DNA from: Bin16 sp965206315
GTDB lineage: Bacteria; Chloroflexota; Dehalococcoidia; Lucifugimonadales; Australimonadaceae
Assembly: GCA_965206315.1 (NCBI GenBank)
Contig: OZ242210.1
Coordinates: forward strand, 2,604,001-2,668,000
DNA length: 64,000 nucleotides
Reading direction: 5' to 3'
Below are positions 8,275-17,391 of this stretch, piece by piece. The translations under genes and the position numbers were made by a program. Each line of letters starts with the position of its first letter. Position 1 is the first letter of the stretch. The notes under the pieces were generated by a model, which had not been told where the DNA came from, made no database searches, and saw only the letters and a program-made list of their open reading frames with translations.

Positions 8275-8955
8275 CTACAGGAGCCTCGCCTGTTTCGGAG
8301 GTTCCAGCAGCTCCGGGCCGTCGTTGAAGGCGGAGTTGACCAGGGTGGAGACTTCGTAGAGGTCCATCAGGTCGGAGTCGTAGGGAGCCAACAGGCTGCC
8401 GAGGGCAGCGGAGTCCTGCATCCCGCCGTCCAGCCAGAGCAGTTCCAGGTCTCTCGGCAGGATGACCGGCATTCGGTCGTGGACGGGCCGGAGCAGTTCA
8501 TTCGCCTGTGTCGTGATGATTGTGCACGCCCCAACAGTGTCGCCGTTCGGGTCGCGCCACGCCTCCCAGAGACCGGCGAAGGCGAAGGGCTCCCCGGAGG
8601 CCAGCGTGACCCGCACCGGCGACCGGCCGGCGCCATTGCGCTGCCATTCATAGAAACCGTCGGCGGGGATGAGGCACCGCCGCTCCCTCAGGGCGGTGCG
8701 GAAGCTCGGCCTCTCAGCGATGGTCTCCGCCCGCGCATTGATCACCGGCGCGCCAGTGGACGTGCTGCCGACCCCAGACGGGACCAACCCCCAGCGCATG
8801 TACGAGGCATATCTCGGTTCGCCACTCCGGACGGTGAGCACCGGCTGGGTGGGCGCAACGTTGTAGCGCGGAGGCTGCGCCAGCCCGCCGGCCTCGAACT
8901 CGAACCGCAAGGCGAGCTGCGTTATCTCCGCTATGAGACTGTATCTTCCGCACAT
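8275..8955 (-). CDS. SRAP domain protein (YedK/HMCES family)
   Basis: A 226-residue protein starting MCGRYSL. In this family the cysteine at position 2, exposed after removal of the Met, forms a thiazolidine crosslink with abasic sites in single-stranded DNA. Other family marks are present: RYNVAPTQPV, RWGLVPSG, INARAETI, CLIPADGFYEW and the HDRMPVIL histidine. The role is protection of abasic sites during replication and DNA-protein crosslink handling. Length and all key residues are normal. Confidence 0.95.
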   Translation of the reverse strand: MCGRYSLIAEITQLALRFEFEAGGLAQPPRYNVAPTQPVLTVRSGEPRYASYMRWGLVPSGVGSTSTGAPVINARAETIAERPSFRTALRERRCLIPADGFYEWQRNGAGRSPVRVTLASGEPFAFAGLWEAWRDPNGDTVGACTIITTQANELLRPVHDRMPVILPRDLELLWLDGGMQDSAALGSLLAPYDSDLMDLYEVSTLVNSAFNDGPELLEPPKQARLL

Positions 8956-9034
8956 GCGAGCGTTCCTTGCAGAGCATGATACCGGGCGTTGATATGGTTA
9001 GAGTGACTGGAACTCTCCGATAGGCAGCCTTCCT

Positions 9035-10012
9035 ATGCCCTACCCCACATCGGCCTCGGGTCTCCGCATCGACGTCAACGACGCCACCGATCTGCCGCTT
9101 GCCGAGTCCTCCCGGTTCGCGGTCAGGGCAGAGGAACTTGGCTTCGCCGGCGTTGGGATGCCCGACCACCACCATACCGGCAGGGACGTCTTCGTGCGGC
9201 TCGTGCTCGCTGCTCAGCAGACGACCCGCGTAACGCTTTTCCCGTCAGTCACGAACCCGGTCTCGCGCAACCCGAAAGTACTGGCGTCCCTCGCGGCGAC
9301 GCTGGCGGAAGCCGCGCCGGGCCGTTCGTGCCTGATGATCGGCAGCGGCGACCTCGCAGTGAAGTACCTCGGCGAGCCCGGTGCCACCGCATCGCAGCTC
9401 GCCAGTGCCGCCGAGACCATCCGTCACGCGCTGGCTTCTGAGTTCACGCTCGCGGCGCCAATGCCGGTCTACATCAACGCCAGCAGCCCGAGGATGCTGG
9501 AGGCTGCAGGCGCTGCCGCCGACGGGGTCTACGCCATGGTCGGCATCGACCCCGAGGTTGTGGCTGCAGCGATGGAGCACGTGGCAGCCGGCGCCCGCGA
9601 AGCGCAGCGAGACGCAGACAGTTTCCCTGTTGCGCTCGGACTGCCGGTGTTCATGGCGGACTCCCAGGAGCGCGCGTACGAGAGCGCTGCCCGGTACGCA
9701 CTCTCCGGCCTGCTGAACCGCAACAGGGTCTACTCCCGCCTGATGCGCGAGCGCATGCCCTCGCTCGAAGACGTCTCACGGGTATCTGACCTCTCGACGG
9801 AGCAGCTGCACCGGCTGGTCGACGCCATGGTTGCCCACGGCACGCCGCAGCAGGCAGCCGAACGGGCGCTCGCTTTCGCGGAGCGTGCGCCGGCGCGACA
9901 TTTCATCGCGCGGGTGCAGCTCGCGGGCGAGGACCCGTTCTATGCCATCGAGGCGTTCGCCTCCGCGCTGCGTGCCGCCGGTGGAGAGAAGGTCCTGCAT
10001 CCGTCCGATTGA
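9035..10012 (+). CDS. LLM-class (luciferase-like) flavin or F420 oxidoreductase
   Basis: 325 residues with the (beta/alpha)8 luciferase-like pattern: SRFAVRAEELGFAGVGMPDHHHTGRDVF near the N-terminus, then VTLFPSVTNPVSRNPKVLA and a phosphate-binding MIGSGDLAVKYLGEPGA segment. Such proteins use F420 or FMN for two-electron reductions or mono-oxygenation; the cofactor cannot be decided here. It resembles methylenetetrahydromethanopterin reductase-like members. A second LLM protein is at 37334-38278. Confidence 0.85.
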   Translation: MPYPTSASGLRIDVNDATDLPLAESSRFAVRAEELGFAGVGMPDHHHTGRDVFVRLVLAAQQTTRVTLFPSVTNPVSRNPKVLASLAATLAEAAPGRSCLMIGSGDLAVKYLGEPGATASQLASAAETIRHALASEFTLAAPMPVYINASSPRMLEAAGAAADGVYAMVGIDPEVVAAAMEHVAAGAREAQRDADSFPVALGLPVFMADSQERAYESAARYALSGLLNRNRVYSRLMRERMPSLEDVSRVSDLSTEQLHRLVDAMVAHGTPQQAAERALAFAERAPARHFIARVQLAGEDPFYAIEAFASALRAAGGEKVLHPSD

Positions 10013-10065
10013 CACCCCTCGAAGGCGCCTATACCGTCCGTGCGAATCGCCTGTGACGGAGGGGC

Positions 10066-10767
10066 ATGATGCAGTTGAACCTGAGAGCGGAGCCCGAGGC
10101 CATCGACTTCGACGTGTCGAAGAGCGCCCTGTGCGTCATCGACATGCAGAACTACGACATCAAACCGGGCGGTTTCTTCGATCTCACCGGCGTCGACACG
10201 GAGCACGGCAGGCGCGTCATCCCCACGATCCAGCGCGCGCTGGCGTACGCCCGTGCGGCGGGTATGGCTGTCCTCTTTACCCGCATGGTCATCCCCGCCG
10301 ACCCGATGCTGCGCGCGGGCCCCGACTCGCCCTGGTACTGGAAGAGCGCCGCCTACCGGGCAGACCTGAGCGACCCGGCGATCGAGCGCGCCGTCGGCAT
10401 CGACGGCACGTGGGGCGGCGAGATCGTCGAGGAGCTGGCCCCGCAGGACGGCGAGTACGTCATCGCGAAGAATCTCTACAGCGCGTTCCAGCGGACGGAC
10501 TTCGACCTCGTCCTAAAGCGCCTTGGGGTCCGACACCTCTTCATCACCGGCATCGGGACGCCCACCTGCGTCGAAGCCACCGCGCGGGACGCATACTTCC
10601 ACGAGTACTTCCCCGTCCTCATCGAGGACTGCTGCGGGGGCATCATCCCGGAGACGCACGATCAGGCGTTGTTCGCCATCAAGCGCCGCTACGGCTGGGT
10701 CACCGACCTCGACAGCTGGACGTCCGCCATCGCGGAGGGCGTTCCCGACTTCCAAGCGCCGGGCTGA
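10066..10767 (+). CDS. Isochorismatase-like cysteine hydrolase
   Basis: 233 residues of the isochorismatase/nicotinamidase fold. The Asp of CVIDMQNYD (D26), the lysine of VIAKNLYSAF and the cysteine of GIGTPTCVEATARDAY form the usual D-K-C triad. These enzymes hydrolyse amides or enol ethers; the substrate is unknown. The next gene, an ABC ATPase, begins four bases after the stop, so co-transcription is likely. A second family member is at 36101-36835. Confidence 0.88.
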   Translation: MMQLNLRAEPEAIDFDVSKSALCVIDMQNYDIKPGGFFDLTGVDTEHGRRVIPTIQRALAYARAAGMAVLFTRMVIPADPMLRAGPDSPWYWKSAAYRADLSDPAIERAVGIDGTWGGEIVEELAPQDGEYVIAKNLYSAFQRTDFDLVLKRLGVRHLFITGIGTPTCVEATARDAYFHEYFPVLIEDCCGGIIPETHDQALFAIKRRYGWVTDLDSWTSAIAEGVPDFQAPG

Positions 10768-10771
10768 TACC

Positions 10772-11527
10772 ATGGCTCACATGGAAGACTTCCTTGCGGC
10801 CAACGGCCTCACCAAGAGTTTCGATAGCGTTCAGGTCGTCAACTCAGTCTCATTCACCGTTCGGTCGCAGGAGATATTCGGACTGCTCGGCCCCAACGGC
10901 GCGGGCAAGACGACCACGATCCGCATGCTCTCCACCGTTCTCGACCCCGACGACGGCGACGTCACCATCGGAGGGCATCTCGTTGCCAAAGAGAGCGACG
11001 CCGTACGCAGGCTCATCGGCGTCTGCCCGCAGGAGCTCGCTCTCTATCCGGAGCTCTCAGCGACCGACAACCTCGTCTTCTTCGGACGCATGGCCGGACT
11101 CTCCGGCAGCGAGGCGAAAGAGAGCGCCGCGGACGTGCTGGAACGCGTCGGACTGACGGACCGCGCGAAGGACGCCGTCCGCAAGTACTCCGGCGGCATG
11201 AAGCGCCGCGTCAACATCGCCATCGCCCTCATGAGCAAGCCGCAGCTGCTCTTCCTCGACGAACCCACGGTCGGCATCGACCCGCAGTCGCGCAACCACA
11301 TCTTCGACACCGTCCTCGCCCTGCGCGACGAAGGCATGACCGTCCTCTACACCACCCACTACATGGAGGAGGCCGACCGCCTCTGCGACCGCATCGGCAT
11401 CATGGACGAGGGGCAGATCATCGCGCTCGGCACGCCAGCCGAACTCAAGGCGCAGGTCGGCGACGCCGACACGACGACCCTGGAGGAAGTTTTCCTCAGC
11501 CTCACCGGCCGGAGCCTCCGCGACTAA
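10772..11527 (+). CDS. ABC transporter ATP-binding protein (ABC-2 type exporter)
   Basis: 251 residues from the ATG at 10772. Walker A is GPNGAGKTT, the Q-loop is in VCPQELALY, the signature is YSGGMKRR and Walker B is LLFLDEPTVGIDP, followed by the H-loop TTHYMEEA. The CcmA/DrrA-like arrangement with two permease genes directly downstream marks an ABC-2 exporter for drugs, lipids or polysaccharide. One base separates its stop from the next start. Confidence 0.94.
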   Translation: MAHMEDFLAANGLTKSFDSVQVVNSVSFTVRSQEIFGLLGPNGAGKTTTIRMLSTVLDPDDGDVTIGGHLVAKESDAVRRLIGVCPQELALYPELSATDNLVFFGRMAGLSGSEAKESAADVLERVGLTDRAKDAVRKYSGGMKRRVNIAIALMSKPQLLFLDEPTVGIDPQSRNHIFDTVLALRDEGMTVLYTTHYMEEADRLCDRIGIMDEGQIIALGTPAELKAQVGDADTTTLEEVFLSLTGRSLRD

Positions 11528-11528
11528 C

Positions 11529-12713
11529 ATGGGTCGCCCCACCCTGCTCGCGCTCTTCGAGGTCAAGCGTTTCCTTGCAGACCGTGGCGCCCTTGCGTTC
11601 AGCATCGCCCTCCCCATCGTGCTGTTCGCCCTGATGGTTGGCGTGTTCGGCGGCGACACGTCGTTCAACTCCACCGCCCACGTTGCCGACCTCGACGGCG
11701 GCGACGCCGCGCGCAAGCTCATCGAGCGCATCGAAGACGTGGACGGCCTCGACGTGAGGCGATACACGGAGGCTGAGCTCAACGATGCGCTCGACCGTTC
11801 GGCCGTCCTTACCGGGTTCGTCATCCCTGCGGGGTTCACCGGGGCGCTCGAGTCAGGAACGCCAGCCGTCGTACGCGTCAAGCGGCGCGGCAACGGCGGC
11901 GACGCGGGCCAGATAACCGCTGCCATCGTCCAGGGCGTGGCTGACAGCCTCGCCTCCGAGTACGAGTTGCGCCGCGCGCTCGGTGCACTCGTCAGCGAAA
12001 ACGTGTCACCCGAGCAGGTCGAACTCCACACCGGCATCCTCCTCGGCGATGCGCGCAGGGACCCACCCGTCCGCATCGTCGATCAGACGCTCAACGAGCA
12101 GGCGGAGGAAGAGGACATCCTCGACCGCCTGCTGCCGGGCGTCATCGTCATGTTCCTGCTCTTCTCGGTCACCCTCAACGCCCAGACGCTCATCGAGGAG
12201 CGGCGCAACGGCACGCTGGAGCGGCTGCTCACAACGCAGCTGACCACGAGCCAGCTATTCGCAGGGAAGTACCTTGCAGGCGTCAGCCGCGGCATGCTGC
12301 AGACGATCGTTCTTCTCGTACTGGCGTTCGTCGTGCTCCGCATCGCGGGGCCCTCCGCGCTTTTGCAGAGCGCGGTGCTGGCGCTCGTGGTCTCCGCAGC
12401 CGCCAGCGCGATAGCGCTCGTCATCGCCACGGCTGCGCGGACGGAGGACCAGGCCACCTGGGGCGCCGTGTTCATCACCATGTTCATGACCGTGTTCGGC
12501 GGCACCTTCTTCCCCATCGGCGACTCGGGGGTGCTCGAACTCTTCAGCCGGTTCACGCTGAACCGGTACGCCATCGACGCCTACGAGGGCATCCTTGGCG
12601 AGACGGCAACGCTCGGAGACGCCACGTTCGAGATGGCGCTCCTCGGCGGTGTAGCAGTCGCCTGCCTCGTCGTCGCGCGCATACTCTTCCGCGTCTCGTC
12701 GGAGGCGAAGTGA
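11529..12713 (+). CDS. ABC-2 type transporter permease, first subunit
   Basis: 394 residues. One membrane helix lies near residues 15-35, then a large extracytoplasmic domain to about residue 195, then five helices to the C-terminus, with the ABC-2 segment ERRNGTLERLLTTQLT that contacts the ATPase. Its stop codon overlaps the next start (TGATG). It probably pairs with the next gene as a heterodimer. Confidence 0.88.
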   Translation: MGRPTLLALFEVKRFLADRGALAFSIALPIVLFALMVGVFGGDTSFNSTAHVADLDGGDAARKLIERIEDVDGLDVRRYTEAELNDALDRSAVLTGFVIPAGFTGALESGTPAVVRVKRRGNGGDAGQITAAIVQGVADSLASEYELRRALGALVSENVSPEQVELHTGILLGDARRDPPVRIVDQTLNEQAEEEDILDRLLPGVIVMFLLFSVTLNAQTLIEERRNGTLERLLTTQLTTSQLFAGKYLAGVSRGMLQTIVLLVLAFVVLRIAGPSALLQSAVLALVVSAAASAIALVIATAARTEDQATWGAVFITMFMTVFGGTFFPIGDSGVLELFSRFTLNRYAIDAYEGILGETATLGDATFEMALLGGVAVACLVVARILFRVSSEAK

Positions 12714-13897
12714 TGCGCCTCCTCGTCGCCCGGCAAGCCCTGCTCCTTTCGTTCAAGGACACCCGCCTGTTCTTCAAGGACAGGTTCGCTCTCGGCTTCG
12801 CCCTGCTCTTCCCGATCCTGTTCATCGTCGCCTTCTCGCTCGCCCTTGGCGACCTCGGCCCGGAGGACGAACAGCTGCGGATGGCCGTCGCAACCGAGGA
12901 GGAGAGCGGCTTCTCCCGCGAGGTCATCGACATCCTTACGATCAGCGACGCAACCGGCGTGGACGAGTGGGACCCGAAGGATGCCGGCCTGGCGCTCCAT
13001 GAGGGCCGTATCCCCGGCTACCTGCTCTTCCCCGTGGACTTCACACAGCGCATCTTCAGCGGAGAGGGCACGGAGATACTGGTTATCACCGCCGACGGAG
13101 ACCCCGAGACCGAGGCCGTGTTGGGCGGGCTCGCGCGCTCCATAGGCGGACGCATCGGCACGCTCAGCCTTGCGGCGCGCGGCGTAACCGAACTGGAAGG
13201 ATTGGGTTCACTGGACCTCGTGAAACTCGGCCAACTCGGCGCCGCGCCGCCCTCCATCGTCTTCACGACCGAGCAGGTGGGAGACGTGGAGCCGTTCAAC
13301 GCCACGAACTTCACCCTGCCCGGATACCTCACCATGTTCCTGTTCTTCGCCGCCGCGCTGGGGGCGGAAGCCATCGCTCGCGAGCGTCAGACCCAGACCC
13401 TGGAGCGCCTGCTTTCGAACGGCGTCCGGCGTTCCGCCATCGTCGCCGGGAAGATGCTAGCGAGCCTCTACCGCGGGCTTATCCAGCTCGCCTTCCTCTG
13501 GGCGCTGGGCATCTTCGCCTTCTCCATAGACTTCGGCGTCTCGCCTGTTGCGGTTATCGCTGTCTCTGTGCTCATGGCCGTTGCGTCCTCTGCGTTCGGC
13601 GTCATGCTCGCCTCGCTCGTCCGTACGGTGAAGAGCGCCTCATCAGCGGCGGTGCTTGCCTCCCTCACGCTCGCGCCGCTCGGCGGGTGCTGGTGGCCGC
13701 TCTTCATCACGCCGGACTGGATGCAGGCCATCGGACGACTCACTCCGCACGGCTGGGCGAACGACGCCTTCAACAAGCTCATGCTCTTCGGCGCGGAGGG
13801 CCAGGACGTGCTCGTGCACATGGCTGCGCTCCTGCTCTTCGCGGCCGCGTTCCTCGCTATCGCCGTGGCGCGCTTCCGCACCGTCTCGGCGAACTAG
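12713..13897 (+). CDS. ABC-2 type transporter permease, second subunit
   Basis: 394 residues if started at the ATG at 12713 that overlaps the previous stop; an in-frame GTG at 12710 is equally placed behind GGAGGCG. Topology matches its neighbour: one N-terminal helix, a large outside domain, then a membrane bundle with ERQTQTLERLLSNGVRRSAIVAGK. It ends 90 bases before the convergent dioxygenase gene, with a terminator between. Confidence 0.88.
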   Translation: MRLLVARQALLLSFKDTRLFFKDRFALGFALLFPILFIVAFSLALGDLGPEDEQLRMAVATEEESGFSREVIDILTISDATGVDEWDPKDAGLALHEGRIPGYLLFPVDFTQRIFSGEGTEILVITADGDPETEAVLGGLARSIGGRIGTLSLAARGVTELEGLGSLDLVKLGQLGAAPPSIVFTTEQVGDVEPFNATNFTLPGYLTMFLFFAAALGAEAIARERQTQTLERLLSNGVRRSAIVAGKMLASLYRGLIQLAFLWALGIFAFSIDFGVSPVAVIAVSVLMAVASSAFGVMLASLVRTVKSASSAAVLASLTLAPLGGCWWPLFITPDWMQAIGRLTPHGWANDAFNKLMLFGAEGQDVLVHMAALLLFAAAFLAIAVARFRTVSAN

Positions 13898-13932
13898 TCT
13901 GAAAGTGCCGGGGCTGCCTCTCGCTTAACCAG

Positions 13933-13960
13933 AAGCGCCGGTGGATGTCCACCGGCGCTT
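13933..13960. terminator. Bidirectional terminator between convergent genes
   Basis: A perfect 13-base inverted repeat, AAGCGCCGGTGGA and TCCACCGGCGCTT, separated by two bases, sits between the ABC permease stop and the stop of the minus-strand dioxygenase. Confidence 0.65.
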
Positions 13961-13986
13961 CCCGTTCACGTTGCGAGTGTGTTGGC

Positions 13987-15066
13987 CTAGACCCAGCGGC
14001 CGAATGCCCAGCCGCCGCCGGTGCCCGCGGGCGTCCGGTAGACCGGCACGTACTCGATGGTCTCGAAGTTCAGGTCCGTGTCCGCCATCGCGCCGCCGAC
14101 TGCTATCCAGTTCTGCGTCTCGGACGCCGCCGAGTAGAGGTGGTTGCGTGGGATCGTCATCAGCGTCTCGGAGTCCTTCTCCTCGAGCGCCTTCAGCACC
14201 GTCCGGTCCAGCCACTCGTCGACCACGAAGTGGCTCAGCCCACCGGAGGCGATGATCGCCACGCGTGCGTCGCTGTCCCACGAGCGGACCGCGTTCGCGA
14301 CCGCGCGTCCGAACTCGAATGAGCGCTTCGGCGTCGGCTGGTTCGGCGGGTAGCAGGTGTTCTGGAAGATGGGAAGGATGGTGCGCGGTTCGTTGTCGAA
14401 CAACCGCTTCACCACGAAAGCGAACCCGTGCGGCAGGCCCTGCTCCCGGGGCTTGGTGGTGCGCACCGAGTCCAACTCGCCGTTCTCTTTCGGGTAGCGC
14501 CGGGCGACCCTGCCGCCGTAGGTGTCGTGCAGGTAAGTGAAGTGCGACACGTCGAAGTCGTTCTGGATCATATGCTCGATCACGTGCCGTCCCAGTTCGG
14601 ACGCCACGGGCACGTCCAGCGCCACGTCGCCGTACCCGTCCGCGATGGACTGCATGATGTCGGGCTCGCGGAACCCTGCCGCCAGCGATCGCGGGATGAT
14701 CGGGACCAAGTCTCCCCAGAACACTGAGAACGTCGGCATGTTGTCCTCGAAGAACCACTCGTCCTGGTCGTCGGAGATGATGACGGTGATGTCCGGTTTC
14801 ACCTCGGCGAACGTCCGGGCGAGTTCGGCGATGCCGCCCTGGCAGGCGTCAACCTGCGCCGAGAACACCTCGTCCGTCAGCGGCTTCTCCTTGACTGCCG
14901 TCGAGACGCGGGCAAGTCCCTCATCGTAAGGCATCGCCCAGCCTTCGGGCGGGAAGACGAGCTCCGAGTGTCGCAGGTCTCCCTGGGCATAGCGGGGCCA
15001 CTGCTCGGCATTCAGCGCGAGCATGGGGCTGTGCGACGTTCCTGCTCCAAGCACTATCTCGGCCAT
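13987..15066 (-). CDS. LigB-type (class III) extradiol ring-cleavage dioxygenase family protein
   Basis: 359 residues. The N-terminal GAGTSHSPML holds the histidine that ligates the active-site Fe(II) in LigB enzymes. A later HFTYLHDTYGG segment and IIASGGLSHFVVDEWLD match the conserved C-terminal core. The family opens catechol-type rings by extradiol cleavage (protocatechuate 4,5-dioxygenase and relatives). No LigA-like alpha segment is present here, in contrast to 31934-33073. Substrate unknown. Confidence 0.85.
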   Translation of the reverse strand: MAEIVLGAGTSHSPMLALNAEQWPRYAQGDLRHSELVFPPEGWAMPYDEGLARVSTAVKEKPLTDEVFSAQVDACQGGIAELARTFAEVKPDITVIISDDQDEWFFEDNMPTFSVFWGDLVPIIPRSLAAGFREPDIMQSIADGYGDVALDVPVASELGRHVIEHMIQNDFDVSHFTYLHDTYGGRVARRYPKENGELDSVRTTKPREQGLPHGFAFVVKRLFDNEPRTILPIFQNTCYPPNQPTPKRSFEFGRAVANAVRSWDSDARVAIIASGGLSHFVVDEWLDRTVLKALEEKDSETLMTIPRNHLYSAASETQNWIAVGGAMADTDLNFETIEYVPVYRTPAGTGGGWAFGRWV

Positions 15067-15361
15067 CGTTGACCTCCGTGGTGCAGAATCTTGCGGGCGG
15101 GTACGCCCGCTGAAAAGCGTTGCGCGGTCTCAGTCGCGCTTAGTCTACCACGCACTGCAAACGGCGCGCGCTATCCCGTATAGCTGGCTGTTCGTCGTGC
15201 GTCTCGATAGCGCGTTCGCTCTTGACACCTAATTTCCCTTGATTTCCACTCCTCGCCCATATAAACCAATATTGATAGGTGGCGCTAACCTGCAGCTGCC
15301 CGACATCCGCTCGCAGCCCCAACCCTGACCGGGGCTGCAATCCATGACACGAGGAGGAGAG

Positions 15362-16441
15362 ATGCTCAACGGACAGAAGATCATAGACATGCACGGCCAC
15401 ACCGTGGCTCCGCCTGAACTGTACGCGGCCAAGGCGTCGCTCTTGTCGGGGCGCGGCTACCACGGCAAGAGTCCCATCTCCGAAGACCGCATCGAGCAGT
15501 TCGCCCAGAACAACATCAAGATACTGGACAAGGTGAAGACCGATGTCCAGATACTCTCCCCCCGCCCCTTCCAGCTGATGCACTCCGAGAAGCCTGAGAG
15601 CATCGTCCGCTGGTGGAACGAGATGAACAACGACGTCATCGCGACTCAGGTGAAGGCCCACCCGGACCGCTTCGGGGGCATCTGCGGCCTGCCGCACGTC
15701 ACGGGCGCGAAAGACGCCTCGCATGTCATCCCCGAACTCGAACGCTGCGTCAACGAGCTCGGCTTCATCGGCTGCCTCATCAACCCCGACCCCGAGGAGG
15801 GCCAGGGCGACCCCGGCGACCCGAACTACACCCCGCCGCTGGACCACGAGTACTGGTTCCCGCTGTACGAGGCGATGGAGAAGCTGGACGTGCCCGGACT
15901 CATCCACTCCGCTTCGTCCAAGGACCCGCGCGAGCACTACAGCCAGCACTTCATCACCACCGAGTCCCAGGCCGTCCTGAACCTCGCCCGGCCGTCGAGC
16001 AAGGTTTTCGACACCTTCCCGAACCTCAAGATCATCGTCGGCCACGGCGGCGGCTCCGTCCCCTACCAGATCGGCCGCTGGCGCGTCAATCGCTACAACG
16101 CCATGAAGAACAACCCTGACCTCGAAGACTTCGACACCAGCATGCGCAAGATGTACTACGACAGCGCCCTCTACACCAAAGAGTCGCTGGACTACTGCCT
16201 GCAGATCTGTGGACCGGACCGCGTGGTCTTCGGCACGGAGAACCCCGGCAGCGGCTCCTCCGTCCACCCCGACTACAAGTGGGAGAAGGGCAAAAAGGTG
16301 CCCGCAGGCGACCTGGAAGGCTGGGAGACCGACGACATCGCCCCCGTCATCCTCAACCAGATCGACTGGTTGACCGACGAGGACAAGTACAACGTCATGG
16401 AGGGCAACGTCCGCCGTCTCTTCAGCCGGGCCAGCTTCTAA
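15362..16441 (+). CDS. Amidohydrolase family protein (ACMSD-like)
   Basis: 359 residues from the ATG at 15362, which follows GAGGAGGAG; an ATG at 15344 is less well placed. The N-terminal IIDMHGHTVAPPE carries the DxHxH metal motif. The C-terminal half has IIVGHGGGSVPY and VVFGTENPGSGSS, the positions of the metal-binding His and Asp in the aminocarboxymuconate-semialdehyde decarboxylase (amidohydrolase_2) group. These perform non-oxidative decarboxylation or hydrolysis of ring-cleavage products, consistent with the LigB gene upstream on the opposite strand. An AT-rich stretch at 15235-15280 probably contains its promoter. Confidence 0.87.
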   Translation: MLNGQKIIDMHGHTVAPPELYAAKASLLSGRGYHGKSPISEDRIEQFAQNNIKILDKVKTDVQILSPRPFQLMHSEKPESIVRWWNEMNNDVIATQVKAHPDRFGGICGLPHVTGAKDASHVIPELERCVNELGFIGCLINPDPEEGQGDPGDPNYTPPLDHEYWFPLYEAMEKLDVPGLIHSASSKDPREHYSQHFITTESQAVLNLARPSSKVFDTFPNLKIIVGHGGGSVPYQIGRWRVNRYNAMKNNPDLEDFDTSMRKMYYDSALYTKESLDYCLQICGPDRVVFGTENPGSGSSVHPDYKWEKGKKVPAGDLEGWETDDIAPVILNQIDWLTDEDKYNVMEGNVRRLFSRASF

Positions 16442-16459
16442 CCCCCGGTTGCCCCTCAG

Positions 16460-16508
16460 ATACCGCCGAGCGCCCGCTTGAACAGCGGGCGCTCGGTGGT
16501 ATATTTTT
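16460..16508 (+). terminator. Rho-independent terminator
   Basis: A 19-base stem, ATACCGCCGAGCGCCCGCT paired with AGCGGGCGCTCGGTGGTAT (one G-T pair), with a five-base loop is followed by ATTTTT. It is the strongest terminator in the window and ends the amidohydrolase transcript. Confidence 0.88.
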
Positions 16509-16563
16509 GACCTCGCGCGTCACGCACACGCCGTAACCGCAGACATCCGGGGAGGGAACACCG

Positions 16564-16773
16564 ATGGCGGACAGAGAACTCATCACGGTTATCGAAGGCC
16601 CCAAGGGCCGCGCAGAAGTCTACGAGGTATCGGAGGGCGGCAGCACGACGTCGGCCACGTCCGGCGTTATGTCCTCCAGCTACGAGGTCGTTTGTGGTAG
16701 CACCACCGAGACGGTCATGACCCTCGGCGAGGCGTCCATCGTCGCTCACGAACTCTCCGGCGCCGACCAGTAG
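16564..16773 (+). CDS. Small protein of unknown function
   Basis: 69 residues with a GGGAGGGA ribosome site seven bases before the ATG. It reads as one compact domain of short strands: TVIEGPKGRAEVYEV, a Ser/Thr-rich SGVMSSSYEVVC, then TLGEASIVAHELSG. The single cysteine is C44 or nearby. No family recognised. It lies after a strong terminator, so it should have its own promoter. Confidence 0.65.
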   Translation: MADRELITVIEGPKGRAEVYEVSEGGSTTSATSGVMSSSYEVVCGSTTETVMTLGEASIVAHELSGADQ

Positions 16774-16847
16774 GCTGCACGCCGACTCGACAGGACTGTG
16801 ACCCAGGCAGGGGCGTCATTGCTCCTGCCTGCCTTCTTGTCTGCGAG

Positions 16848-17327
16848 TCAGCCTTCAGCGGCTTCCCGCAGCGCTGCGATGTCGATCTTCCGCATCTGCA
16901 GCATCCGCTCCCAGACCCGCGTCCGCGCAGGCTCGGGTACGCCCAGCAGTTCGCCGAGAGACTCCGGCATCACCTGCCACGACACTCCGAACCGATCGCG
17001 CAGCCAGCCGCACATCTCCTCCACCCCACCCTCGCTCAGCGCCTCCCACACCGCGTCGATCTCATCCTGAGTCTTGCACGTCACCTGTAGCGAGATCGCC
17101 GGAGAGAACTGGTACATCGGCCCTCCGTTCAGCGCGGTGAACTCCTGCCCTTCCAACGTGAATGTCATGAGCTGGACCGAGCCCTCCGGCTGTCCCGACA
17201 CCACAGCGTCCGCCTCGCCGTAGCGGCTCACCGACGTGATCTCGGAGTTCTCGAACACTGAGGTGTAGAGATTGACTGCTTCCTCGGCATCTTTGTCGAA
17301 CCACAGGAACGGCGTGATCTTCTGCAC
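16848..17327 (-). CDS. VOC family protein (PhnB / 3-demethylubiquinone-9 methyltransferase-like domain)
   Basis: 159 residues beginning MQKITPFLWFDKDAEEAVNLYTS, the standard opening of the PhnB-like VOC group. It is followed by the FTLEGQEFTALNGGP strand and a C-terminal GVSWQVMPESLGELL segment. The fold is glyoxalase-like; no catalytic role is established for most members. Complete and of normal length. Confidence 0.88.
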   Translation of the reverse strand: MQKITPFLWFDKDAEEAVNLYTSVFENSEITSVSRYGEADAVVSGQPEGSVQLMTFTLEGQEFTALNGGPMYQFSPAISLQVTCKTQDEIDAVWEALSEGGVEEMCGWLRDRFGVSWQVMPESLGELLGVPEPARTRVWERMLQMRKIDIAALREAAEG

Positions 17328-17391
17328 GTGACGCTCTCCTTGCTTTCAGGAATACGACACCATTGTAGTCGCTCGCCGTTGCGCCACTTGA